A stretch of 10,610 nt of DNA from Oscillospiraceae bacterium. GTDB lineage: Bacteria > Bacillota > Clostridia > Oscillospirales > Oscillospiraceae. The position numbers and the translations under genes are program-made. The stretch lies in the NCBI GenBank assembly GCA_016296635.1, contig JAEDIZ010000073.1, forward strand, positions 1-10,610. Reading direction: 5' to 3'. A model generated the notes under the pieces. It ran no database searches. It saw only the letters and a program-made list of their open reading frames with translations, and was not told the origin of the DNA. Shown in pieces: positions 1-6,602 of this stretch (positions are counted from its first letter, which is position 1; each line of letters opens with the position of its first letter).

Positions 1-27
1 AAATCAAGCAAATATAGGTAAATCAGG

Positions 28-69
28 GCCTCGGAGCGGTCAACACGACTGCTTCGAGGCTGTTTTTCT
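28..69 (+). terminator. Rho-independent terminator of an upstream gene
   Basis: A 13-bp stem (28-40 pairs with 48-60, with two G-U pairs) closes a 7-nt loop and is followed directly by a T-rich tail, TGTTTTTCTG. This is a textbook intrinsic terminator reading rightward. The gene it ends lies left of the window. It insulates the arabinose locus from upstream transcription. Confidence 0.88.
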
Positions 70-114
70 GTTTTCGTCACGGGAAACAGACCGAAAATAC
101 CGGTGTACTTTTGT

Positions 115-245
115 GAGGTCTTTGCTCCGCAAAGTTCTTCGTCTTCTGACGAGGTGAAGGGATTTGGACCACGAAATCTGCGCACCTCCACCATACTTGA
201 GAAATCCGAACTTGATTCCGGTAGGAACAGGGTTCGGATTTTTCG
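115..245. other. Structured non-coding element, possibly repetitive, with a tRNA-3'-end-like segment
   Basis: This part of a gene-free stretch (71-403) is dense in short inverted repeats. CTTTGC/GCAAAG (120-134) has a 3-nt loop. TCGTC/GACGA (139-152) has a 4-nt loop. GAGGTG (151-156) pairs with CACCTC (183-188) and encloses an inner GATTT/AAATC stem (161-178). A compound hairpin follows at 202-241. The segment around 183-193 reads CACCTCCACCA, which resembles a tRNA acceptor strand with discriminator base and CCA, but no full cloverleaf can be folded around it. Small ORFs exist on both strands here but have no ribosome binding site or recognisable protein. It may be a tRNA remnant, a small RNA, or a dispersed intergenic repeat; the sequence alone does not decide. 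The strand of any transcript is unknown. Confidence 0.4.
202..245 (+). terminator. Compound hairpin with a T-tract, probable rightward terminator
   Basis: A perfect 10-bp stem, AAATCCGAAC (202-211) with GTTCGGATTT (232-241), encloses a smaller TTCC/GGAA hairpin (216-227). The 3' arm runs into TTTTT (239-243). It fits an intrinsic terminator for a transcript covering the structured element to its left. On the minus strand the stem is just as stable but the following sequence, CTCAAG, is not U-rich, so rightward termination is the better reading. Confidence 0.5.
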
Positions 246-273
246 TCTATATCAGCAATATATGAATGCACAC

Positions 274-318
274 CGGGAGAGGCAAAAGGAAAGCTTCTCC
301 CGATGTTATTTTGTATTT
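274..318. terminator. Hairpin between the structured element and the leftward operon, possible terminator
   Basis: CGGGAGAGGC (274-283) pairs with GCTTCTCCCG (293-302) as 10 bp with one G-U pair around a purine-rich 9-nt loop. To the right the sequence is T-rich (ATGTTATTTTGTATTT), which suits a rightward terminator. Read leftward it lies about 100 nt past the stop of the GH51 gene and could stabilise or end that mRNA, although the leftward flank is not U-rich. No better terminator is visible between 303 and 403; the rest of that interval is AT-rich and otherwise featureless. Confidence 0.4.
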
Positions 319-403
319 ACTCATCAAGAATACAGTAACAGTGAAAATTATAACTTCCCTGTGTTCTTACAATAAAGGTATCAGGTAAGTGAAAACATCA
401 AAC

Positions 404-1843
404 TCAACCTATTCTGACCATGTTCCATGACAGTGGAGGCAGCTTTACAGCACGATAAGAGCCGCAGTCCTTTTCCGTTGGCCGCTCCACGGAGTCATCA
501 AAGAACACATGGGTGATCTGAGCTGTGTCGGATTGCTCCGTCAGTTCCAGAGCACATTCGACTTCCTCCTCGCTGCGATTTACGAGGAACACGGTCAGGG
601 TGCATCCGTCTGTTACTGCCGAACAGTCAATGATTGGAACATCATTCATGATTGCACAGTCATAGGTTTCACATTTCACCTCCGGCATCAGCGCAGTGCC
701 CCGACCATAGCGGGATGCGTACAGGAAGGGCCAGTATATGCTTTGCACCCACGCTTTGCCGCCGGGCTCGGTCATGATCGGCGCAATCACGTTCACCAGC
801 TGGGCAAGGCAGGCTATTTTCACGGTGTCGGTGTTTCGGAGAAGCGTGTTGAGCATACAGCCCACCACCAGTGCGTCGTCCATATCGTAGTTTTCCTCTT
901 CGATTGGTCGGGCCACCGTCCATTTTGGAGGCTCTTTCCCATCCTTCTGGAAATGATACCATACGTTCCACTCGTCAAAGGACAGCTTTATATCGTGATC
1001 GCCCTGCTGCTGGGCCTTCGCTTCGCGGCAGATCCCGGCAACAGTATGGATGAAGTCCTCCATCTCCAGACTGCGGGCGAGGAAAGATGCCCTGTCGCCG
1101 TCGTTGTTCTGATAATACTGGTGGAGGGAGAGATAGTCTACATATTTATAACAATGCTGCAGCACCGTGCGCTCCCACTCTCCGAAGCTGGGCATATCCC
1201 GGTACGAACTGCCGCAGGCCACCAGCTCAACGGACGGGTCCATCCATTTCATCATCTTTGCGGTCTCGGCAGCGATGCGGCCATATTCTTCTGCTGTTTT
1301 TCCACAAATCTGCCACGGGCCGTCCATCTCATTTCCGAGGCACCAGAGCTTTACATCATACGGCTCTTTGTGCCCGTTTTTCCGGCGCAGGTCGGCATAA
1401 TATGTGGGAAGACTGCCGTTTACATACTCCAGCATATCGGCGGCATCCTGCGGCGTGCCGGTGCCGAGATTGACGCCCAGCATGGGCTTCACGCCCGTAC
1501 GCTCGCACCACTGAAGGAACTCGTCCGTACCAACCTGGTTGGGCTCAATGGCAGACCACGCCAGCTCCGGTCTTGCCGGACGCTTCTCCTTCGGCCCGAT
1601 TCCGTCCAGCCAGCGGTAACCGGACAGAAAGTTTCCGCCGGGATAGCGAATACAGCCCAGTTTCAGCGGTTTAATCAGCTCCTGAACGTCCTGCCGGAAG
1701 CCTTGCTCATCAGCGCTGGGATGCGCAGGCTCATAGATTCCGGTGTAGACAGCACGGCCCATATGCTCGATAAACGAACTGTACAGTCTGTCATCCACGG
1801 GCGCTATCACACTCCCTGTGTCTATGCGTACGGAAGCCTTCAT
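404..1843 (-). CDS. abfA: Intracellular alpha-L-arabinofuranosidase, GH51
   Basis: The predicted 479-residue enzyme removes terminal alpha-linked L-arabinofuranose from arabino-oligosaccharides, and the family uses a retaining mechanism. The length is usual for a bacterial cytoplasmic GH51 enzyme. Visible family motifs include IRYPGGNF near residues 65-72, the acid/base glutamate in CLGNEMDGPWQ (E172) and the nucleophile in SFDEWNVWYHF (E291). Their spacing matches the characterised Geobacillus AbfA (E175 and E294). There is no signal peptide, so it should act in the cytoplasm on imported oligosaccharides. I chose the ATG at 1843 because GGAGGA sits 8 nt upstream and the family N-terminus (KASVRIDTG) begins there; the frame stays open further upstream without a better start. 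It lies 4 nt behind the regulator gene, with its ribosome binding site inside that gene's end, so the two are probably co-transcribed and translationally coupled. Family assignment is firm; the preferred substrate is inferred. Confidence 0.96.
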   Translation of the reverse strand: MKASVRIDTGSVIAPVDDRLYSSFIEHMGRAVYTGIYEPAHPSADEQGFRQDVQELIKPLKLGCIRYPGGNFLSGYRWLDGIGPKEKRPARPELAWSAIEPNQVGTDEFLQWCERTGVKPMLGVNLGTGTPQDAADMLEYVNGSLPTYYADLRRKNGHKEPYDVKLWCLGNEMDGPWQICGKTAEEYGRIAAETAKMMKWMDPSVELVACGSSYRDMPSFGEWERTVLQHCYKYVDYLSLHQYYQNNDGDRASFLARSLEMEDFIHTVAGICREAKAQQQGDHDIKLSFDEWNVWYHFQKDGKEPPKWTVARPIEEENYDMDDALVVGCMLNTLLRNTDTVKIACLAQLVNVIAPIMTEPGGKAWVQSIYWPFLYASRYGRGTALMPEVKCETYDCAIMNDVPIIDCSAVTDGCTLTVFLVNRSEEEVECALELTEQSDTAQITHVFFDDSVERPTEKDCGSYRAVKLPPLSWNMVRIG

Positions 1844-1847
1844 AGTT

Positions 1848-2882
1848 TTATTCCTCCGGTCCGGATGTGGATTCTCTTTCAATAATTGTGCAGTCAAGCA
1901 TGATCCTGCTATGCTCCGGTTCTGCACCGGACAGGATCTTCAGCATTTCTTTTGCCGCAGTCTGACCGATCTCAAAAAGCGGGGGCACCACGGTGGAGAG
2001 CTGAGGTCGGCAGACTGAGGTGATCTCCCGGTTGTCAAAACCGATAAGACGAATATCCCGGCCAACGTTGATCTGGTTTGCGTTGCAGTAGTCCAGTACA
2101 CCCATGGCCATCAGGTCATTCTGAGCAAAGATGGCTGTGGCACCGTTTTTTATGAGCTGCTCTCCGAGCGTGTAGCCGCTGTCCCTCTCCCAGTCACCGG
2201 TTAGGGTCAGGGACGGATCGTAAGGTATGCCGTGGTCGAAGAGCGCCCGCTGATGCCCTCTCGTACGGTTTGCGGAATGGGAGCTGTCCGCAGGGCCGGT
2301 AATCATGCCGATACGCCTGTCTCCGCAGCGCAGAAGAAGCTCTGTCACATCATAGGCTGCCTTCTCATCGTTGTAAATAACCGATGGGATCGACGGATCT
2401 CCGCTAATACAGTACGCACAGACAAATTTGAAATCGGCATGCTGGGAGAGAGAGACCACCACGTGGCTGTGACAGCCGATGTAGATGATGCCGTCTACCT
2501 GCTTTGAGAGCATGTCGTTCACTGCCGACAGCACAAGCTCAGTGCTCTCCTTGAGGTTTTTCGGGCCGTTTCCGTAGCGCTTATAGAAACGCAGGTTCCC
2601 GAGAATATAGTGATATCCGGCCTCCTCGCAGGTCGCAGCGATCCCGTCCACGATCTCCGGCGCATTGAAAACGGTAAGATCTTCTGTGATGATCCCGATG
2701 GTCCGGCTGTGCCCGGCCTTCAGATTGCGCGCGTTAAGGTTTGGCCGATAATTCAGCTCGCGGGCTACGTCAAGGATCATTTTGCGTGTATTGGCATTTA
2801 CGCCGCCCTTGCCGTTGAGTACCTTGCTGACAGTAGCGATCGACACATTAGCCTTTTCCGAGATTTCTTTAATGGTTGCCAT
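1848..2882 (-). CDS. LacI/GalR-family transcriptional regulator of the arabinose locus
   Basis: The 344-residue protein has the standard LacI-family plan. The N-terminal helix-turn-helix spans about residues 2-24 (ATIKEISEKANVSIATVSKV), followed by a hinge near 45-57 (YRPNLNARNLKAG). A periplasmic-binding-like effector domain runs from about 60 to 335, with IFAQND at 251-256 and GFDN at 281-284, both typical of this domain. I chose the ATG at 2882 because AAAGGAGG lies a few bases upstream and the HTH begins immediately; an in-frame ATG 18 nt earlier (2900) is less well placed. It is transcribed away from the GH127-transport-araA operon and probably represses both directions through the AAACG-centred sites between them, one of which overlaps its own -10 box. 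The inducer is not visible in sequence; L-arabinose or an arabino-oligosaccharide is inferred from context. Many Firmicutes control such genes with the GntR-type AraR instead. Confidence 0.95.
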   Translation of the reverse strand: MATIKEISEKANVSIATVSKVLNGKGGVNANTRKMILDVARELNYRPNLNARNLKAGHSRTIGIITEDLTVFNAPEIVDGIAATCEEAGYHYILGNLRFYKRYGNGPKNLKESTELVLSAVNDMLSKQVDGIIYIGCHSHVVVSLSQHADFKFVCAYCISGDPSIPSVIYNDEKAAYDVTELLLRCGDRRIGMITGPADSSHSANRTRGHQRALFDHGIPYDPSLTLTGDWERDSGYTLGEQLIKNGATAIFAQNDLMAMGVLDYCNANQINVGRDIRLIGFDNREITSVCRPQLSTVVPPLFEIGQTAAKEMLKILSGAEPEHSRIMLDCTIIERESTSGPEE

Positions 2883-2911
2883 AGGTTCCTCCTTTGACAT
2901 GCATTGCATAT

Positions 2912-2940
2912 ATATTAAACGTTTTCTTCTGAAATAGCAA
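2912..2940 (-). promoter_or_regulatory. Predicted promoter of the lacI-abfA operon
   Basis: Read on the minus strand, TTGCTA (2940-2935) and TAATAT (2917-2912) are separated by exactly 17 nt, a good sigma-A-type match. Transcription would begin near 2905, giving a leader of about 20-25 nt that carries the regulator's AAAGGAGG. The first AAACG site overlaps the -10 box, consistent with autoregulation. Confidence 0.65.
2914..2927. promoter_or_regulatory. Putative LacI-family operator O1
   Basis: ATTAAACGTTTTCT contains the palindrome AAACGTTT centred on CG at 2920-2921. On the minus strand it reads AGAAAACGTTTAAT, close to the O4 sequence. It covers the -10 box of the lacI promoter, so binding would block the regulator's own transcription. 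Half of its bases also fit the catabolite-response (cre) pattern, so CcpA binding is an alternative. Confidence 0.55.
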
Positions 2941-2990
2941 GGAGAATTCTGATGGGTAGAATATTTTTTGAGAAAAATCACAAAAAGCAC

Positions 2991-3020
2991 TTTACAAAAC
3001 GATTGCCTCTGGTGTATATT
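2991..3020 (+). promoter_or_regulatory. Predicted promoter of the GH127-transport-araA operon
   Basis: TTTACA (2991-2996) and TATATT (3015-3020) are 18 nt apart, with TG directly before the -10. Transcription would start near 3027 and leave a leader of about 80 nt before the ATG at 3109. One AAACG site lies in the spacer and a strong palindrome begins just past the predicted start site, the usual arrangement for repression by a LacI-family protein. Confidence 0.65.
2994..3007. promoter_or_regulatory. Putative LacI-family operator O2 (weak)
   Basis: ACAAAACGATTGCC is centred on CG at 3000-3001 and shares AAAACGATT with O4. The right half is degenerate. It sits between the -35 and -10 boxes of the rightward promoter. 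It is the least convincing of the four sites. Confidence 0.4.
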
Positions 3021-3030
3021 ATAGTCAAGC

Positions 3031-3048
3031 ATGGTAAACGTTTAACAT
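3031..3048. promoter_or_regulatory. Putative LacI-family operator O3 (best palindrome)
   Basis: ATGGTAAACGTTTAACAT is an 18-bp inverted repeat with one mismatched pair (3034/3045), containing the perfect core TAAACGTTTA centred on CG at 3039-3040. It lies directly downstream of the predicted start of the rightward transcript. The half-site spacing is slightly too wide for a canonical cre box, which favours the local LacI-family regulator over CcpA. Confidence 0.72.
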
Positions 3049-3082
3049 TATCGGACAAAAACCCTCTTATATTTTCTTTTTT

Positions 3083-3098
3083 AGAAAACGATTAACAT
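3083..3098. promoter_or_regulatory. Putative LacI-family operator O4 in the mRNA leader
   Basis: AGAAAACGATTAACAT shares AAACG[T/A]TTAACAT with O3, with centres exactly 50 bp apart. It lies just upstream of the GH127 start and includes an upstream in-frame ATG (3097). At this distance from the promoter a bound repressor could act as a roadblock or pair with O1 or O3 in a DNA loop. Confidence 0.55.
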
Positions 3099-3108
3099 GG
3101 AGATCAGC

Positions 3109-5055
3109 ATGAAGTCTCATATTCATATACCACCTCTCAATGGAATAAGAATCACCGATCCGCTTTTCGGACACTACGCGGACATGGTCGCGGAAAAGCT
3201 CATCCCTTATCAGTGGGAGATTCTCAACGACCGTGTTCCCGGGACGGAAAAGTCCTATTGTGTGGCAAATTTCCGCATTGCCGCCGGAGAACTGGATGAT
3301 GTGAGACAGGGCGCGATATTCTGCGACACCGATGCCTACAAATGGCTGGAAACGCTTGCGTATTGTCTCGAAGCCGGAAAAGCACAGGAGTACGAAGCCG
3401 TTGCGGATGAGTTTATCGAACTGATCGGCCGGGCGCAGCAGCCCGACGGATATCTGAATACATATTTTTCCGTTGTATGCCCTGATAAGAAGTGGACCAA
3501 TCTGTCAGAGGGGCACGAGCTGTACGGCGCGGGACATCTGATCGAGGCGGCAGCCGCCTACTATAAGGCCACCGGGAAAGACGCTCTGCTGAATATTGCC
3601 CGCCGCTTTGCGGATTTGATCTGCACGGTTTTCGGTGACGGAGAAGGACAGCATAGGGGCTATCCGGGACACCAGGAGATCGAGCTTGCCCTTGTCAAGT
3701 TGGGCCGCATCACGGGGGAACGCCGCTATATTGAAAAAGCCCGGTACTTTCTGGATATCCGCGGTGGAGAGCCGAATTATATTCTGGAGGAGATAAAAGG
3801 GCGGAACGGAGAACTGATCTTCCCGGAATTTAAAAACTACGACCCGAAGTATTCCCAGTCTCATATGCCTCCCGCTTTGCAGACAACCGCCGAAGGTCAC
3901 GCTGTACGCGCCATGTATATGTACTCTGCGATGGCGGATGCCGCAAAAGAGTATAACGACAGTGCCATGAAGGCAGCCTGCCGGACGCTCTGGAAAAACA
4001 TCACAGAAAAGCGGATGTACATCACCGGCGGTATCGGATCTTCCGGACATCTGGAGCGTTTTACCGCCGATTATGACCTTCCCAATGACCGTATGTACTG
4101 CGAAAGCTGCGCGTCCGTGGGGCTGATGATGTTCGGACAGCGCATGGCGGAGCTGACCGGAGAAGCCCACTATTATGACGCGGTGGAGCGCGCGCTGTGC
4201 AACACCGTGCTGGCGGGAATTGACGCGGAGGGAGACCGGTATTTCTATGTAAATCCTCTGGAGGTATGGCCTGACAACTGTCTGTCCAACACCTCCATGG
4301 AGCATGTAAAGCCCGTACGCCAGCCCTGGTTCGCCTGTGCCTGCTGCCCGCCCAACATAGCGAGGACACTGGCATCTGTGGGGCAGTACATATATGCGCA
4401 GGACGAGAAATCGGTATATATCAACCAGTTCATATCCTCTGTCATAGACACCCGCATTCAGAGCGCCGGGGTGAAGCTGTCCATAGAGTCGGATCTGCTC
4501 GGCGGTAAGGTGGATATAAGCATACTGTCCGACAGGGCTCAGCCCTTCACATTGCGGGTGAGAATTCCCGAATATTTCAGGACTCCGCAGTTCGTGCTGG
4601 AGGGGAGAAGCATAAGCCCGGTGATTGAGAACGGCTATGCGGTGCTTGCCGTATCCCGGGCAGGCGAACAGCACCTGCGTATTACCGGTACTGTACAGCC
4701 GGCGTGGATCGCAGCAAACACTCACGTGAGGGCCGATGCCGGGAAGGTTGCTCTGCAGTACGGCCCGTATGTCTACTGCCTGGAGCAGACGGACAACGGC
4801 TCCGAGCTCCCGAACATATTTGTCCGGTCTGAAGCGGATATACGCATTGATGCTCCAACCAGCGAGCTTCCCGGCCAGCTTCCCGCACTGAAGTTTGACG
4901 GAAAGCGGATCAGCAGCGGTGTTGAGAATGCGCTTTACGGAAGCCCTTCTTTTCAGGCTTCGGATGTTCACCTTACGGCGGTGCCTTACGGCCTCTGGTG
5001 CAACCGGGAACCGGGCGAAATGCTGGTGTGGCTGCACAGTCTGATGAGTTTATAA
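3109..5055 (+). CDS. Beta-L-arabinofuranosidase, GH127 (HypBA1-like)
   Basis: The predicted 648-residue enzyme is close in length to Bifidobacterium longum HypBA1 (658), which releases L-arabinose from beta-1,2-linked arabinofuranosyl oligosaccharides of hydroxyproline-rich plant glycoproteins. The unusual cysteine-glutamate, zinc-dependent active site is all present in this numbering: the general acid/base E316 in SSGHLERF, E332 and C334 in YCESC, and the C412-C413 pair in CACCPPNIART, corresponding to HypBA1 E322, E338, C340, C417 and C418. The family block YPGHQEIELAL is at about 185-195. There is no signal peptide, so it is cytoplasmic. An in-frame ATG at 3097 exists, but it lies in the O4 operator with no ribosome binding site, whereas the ATG at 3109 has GGAG (3099-3102) 6 nt ahead, so I take 3109. 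It is the first gene of the rightward operon. Related families (GH146, GH142) are less likely given the length and conserved residues. Confidence 0.94.
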   Translation: MKSHIHIPPLNGIRITDPLFGHYADMVAEKLIPYQWEILNDRVPGTEKSYCVANFRIAAGELDDVRQGAIFCDTDAYKWLETLAYCLEAGKAQEYEAVADEFIELIGRAQQPDGYLNTYFSVVCPDKKWTNLSEGHELYGAGHLIEAAAAYYKATGKDALLNIARRFADLICTVFGDGEGQHRGYPGHQEIELALVKLGRITGERRYIEKARYFLDIRGGEPNYILEEIKGRNGELIFPEFKNYDPKYSQSHMPPALQTTAEGHAVRAMYMYSAMADAAKEYNDSAMKAACRTLWKNITEKRMYITGGIGSSGHLERFTADYDLPNDRMYCESCASVGLMMFGQRMAELTGEAHYYDAVERALCNTVLAGIDAEGDRYFYVNPLEVWPDNCLSNTSMEHVKPVRQPWFACACCPPNIARTLASVGQYIYAQDEKSVYINQFISSVIDTRIQSAGVKLSIESDLLGGKVDISILSDRAQPFTLRVRIPEYFRTPQFVLEGRSISPVIENGYAVLAVSRAGEQHLRITGTVQPAWIAANTHVRADAGKVALQYGPYVYCLEQTDNGSELPNIFVRSEADIRIDAPTSELPGQLPALKFDGKRISSGVENALYGSPSFQASDVHLTAVPYGLWCNREPGEMLVWLHSLMSL

Positions 5056-5075
5056 CAGCAGCAGGAAGTTGCTGT
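5055..5075 (+). other. Small hairpin between the GH127 and binding-protein genes
   Basis: ACAGCA (5055-5060) and TGCTGT (5070-5075) form a 6-bp stem around a 9-nt loop, starting at the last base of the GH127 stop codon. No T-run follows, so it is not an obvious terminator. It could be a processing or stability element just upstream of the binding-protein message. The stem is short and may be chance. Confidence 0.3.
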
Positions 5076-5111
5076 AATAATAACAAAATTATTTATGAAA
5101 GGACGCAGAAA

Positions 5112-6497
5112 ATGAAAGTCAAAAAATTACTCGCACTCCTGCTCAGCATTCTGATGGTCGCCGGCCTTGCCGCCTGCGGTCAGCAGCCTGCACCCGCAGA
5201 AGCTCCCGCAGCCGCACCCGCTGAGGCACCGGCAGCCGAGGCTCCCGCAGCAGCAGAACCCGTTGAGATCACCTATTCCTACTGGGGAACTCCCGAGGAA
5301 GCAAAATCCGTTCAGGACGTTGCTGACAAGTTCAACGCTGAAAACCCCGGCATCCATGTAACGGTTCTTGCTATTCCCAACGAGGAATACACCACCACCC
5401 TCAACTCCATGGCAGCAGGCGGACAGCTCCCCGACTGCGGCATCATGAACGAGAACGGCGTTCTTGACTTTGCTGCCGACGGACTTCTTGCCGACATTTC
5501 CTCCATGTACGAGGGCAAGAGCTCCATGCCTCTTGACTGCATCACCTTCAAGGCAGACGGCAAGCCCGTTGCATATTCCGCCGCAAACGAGATCCTGCTC
5601 CTGTATTATAACAAGGATATGTTTGATGCAGCAGGAGTAGCATACCCCGATCCCGAGACTCCTTACACCTGGGATGAGTTCGTTGCAACCGCAAAGCTCC
5701 TCACCCTTGACGCCAACGGCAAGAATGCCACCGAAGCCGGTTTTGACGCAAACAACATCGTTCAGTATGGCTGCAACGTTGATAACTGGACCTGGCAGCT
5801 CGAGGTTTGGGCTCTGTCCAACGGCGGCCGCTGGTTCTCCGAAGACGGCAAGGAATGCCTGATCAATTCCCCCGAAGTTGCTGAATCCATCCAGAAGATC
5901 GCTGACCTCATGAACGTTGAGCACGTCATGCAGTTCAGAGACGGTCTCGAAGACTCCGGTATACAGTCCACCATCGCTGCAGGCAACGTTGCCATGGCTA
6001 CCGGCGGTACCTGGAACGTTGGTACCTGCATGAATACTACCACCTTCAACTATGGCGTGGCTCCCCTGCCCGTCATGAAGGAGAAGGTCACCATCTGCAC
6101 CGGCGGTCCTCAGGTTGTCTTCTCCCAGGGTGAGCATCAGAAGGAAGCCATGGAGTTCATCGCATGGTACACCAGGGAAGAGAACAGCTGGGATTCCCTC
6201 ATTGCAACCGGTATCTGGATGCCTATCCTGGAAGAGTACTACACCAATGAAGAGCTCACCCACAAGTGGGTCGACAACGAGAACTTCAGAATGGGTTATG
6301 AGAACTTCAAAACCTCTGTCGTTGACTACGCTATGAACGATGCAGTTTCCACCTGCTGGTACTACACTCCCCACACCAACGAGTTCATCGGCGCTCTCCG
6401 CGGCATGCTCAGTGATGTCTGGGCCGGCAATACTACCGCAGCCGAAGCTCTGGCAGCCGGTGAAGCCCAGCTCGCAGCCATTCTTGCAGGCGATTGA
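5112..6497 (+). CDS. ABC transporter sugar-binding lipoprotein, CUT1 type
   Basis: This 461-residue extracellular solute-binding protein presumably captures arabinose-containing oligosaccharides for the two downstream permeases, comparable to AraN of Bacillus subtilis. The N-terminus has two lysine-rich turns, a hydrophobic stretch (about 6-19) and the lipobox LAAC with the lipidated cysteine at 22. Residues 23-50 are a low-complexity Ala/Pro/Glu tether. The binding domain starts near 51 (VEITYSYWGT) and shows family-1 features such as the PDCGIMNENG region and the C-terminal tryptophan-rich part. The start at 5112 has AAAGGA 8 nt upstream and begins directly with the signal peptide; the frame is open further upstream but that part overlaps the GH127 gene. 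The codons are noticeably biased to C-ending forms, as expected for an abundant protein. The ligand cannot be read from sequence; oligosaccharide is inferred from the neighbouring hydrolases. Confidence 0.95.
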   Translation: MKVKKLLALLLSILMVAGLAACGQQPAPAEAPAAAPAEAPAAEAPAAAEPVEITYSYWGTPEEAKSVQDVADKFNAENPGIHVTVLAIPNEEYTTTLNSMAAGGQLPDCGIMNENGVLDFAADGLLADISSMYEGKSSMPLDCITFKADGKPVAYSAANEILLLYYNKDMFDAAGVAYPDPETPYTWDEFVATAKLLTLDANGKNATEAGFDANNIVQYGCNVDNWTWQLEVWALSNGGRWFSEDGKECLINSPEVAESIQKIADLMNVEHVMQFRDGLEDSGIQSTIAAGNVAMATGGTWNVGTCMNTTTFNYGVAPLPVMKEKVTICTGGPQVVFSQGEHQKEAMEFIAWYTREENSWDSLIATGIWMPILEEYYTNEELTHKWVDNENFRMGYENFKTSVVDYAMNDAVSTCWYYTPHTNEFIGALRGMLSDVWAGNTTAAEALAAGEAQLAAILAGD

Positions 6498-6539
6498 TTG
6501 TCTGTCATATACTGATTCTACCGCATAACTGATTCTCAC

Positions 6540-6580
6540 GCGGGGTATCTGCCGCGAGGCGATACCCCGCATTCCTGATT
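6540..6580 (+). terminator. Strong intra-operon hairpin after the binding-protein gene
   Basis: GCGGGGTATC (6540-6549) pairs perfectly with GATACCCCGC (6561-6570). The loop itself folds as GCC-GCGA-GGC, a GNRA tetraloop, giving 13 bp with one bulged T. The tail ATTCCTGATTTT is only weakly T-rich, so termination would be partial. Such hairpins after a binding-protein gene commonly protect its mRNA and reduce expression of the permeases downstream, which is the likely role here. Confidence 0.7.
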
Positions 6581-6602
6581 TTCCCGCAAAGGGGGTATAT
6601 AC

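Noticed and set aside
151..193. A functional tRNA gene
   Set aside because: The acceptor-like pairing encloses only 26 nt and no D, anticodon or T arms of normal size can be drawn, so it is described only as tRNA-end-like.
77..375. Two overlapping small ORFs, 64 aa leftward (77-271) and 90 aa rightward (103-375)
   Set aside because: Both cross the series of inverted repeats, lack a ribosome binding site and have low-complexity, non-protein-like composition. The structured DNA explains the region better.
509..1885. 458-aa rightward ORF opposite the GH51 gene
   Set aside because: The GH51 frame carries the catalytic motifs and a good ribosome binding site. The opposite frame, rich in His, Arg and Cys, resembles no family and is an antisense shadow.
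3031..3098. O3 and O4 as classical catabolite-response (cre) boxes for CcpA
   Set aside because: The best site, O3, has half-sites one base too wide on each side for the usual cre pattern, and a LacI-family gene lies adjacent. CcpA binding stays possible but is the second choice.
3505..5037. 510-aa leftward ORF inside the GH127 gene
   Set aside because: It lies wholly opposite a gene with all active-site residues conserved, and its translation shows no recognisable domain.
6484..6513. Possible internal promoter TTGCAG-18 nt-TATACT before the first permease
   Set aside because: The -35 box matches the consensus at only half its positions and the element overlaps the end of the binding-protein gene. 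Not strong enough to call.
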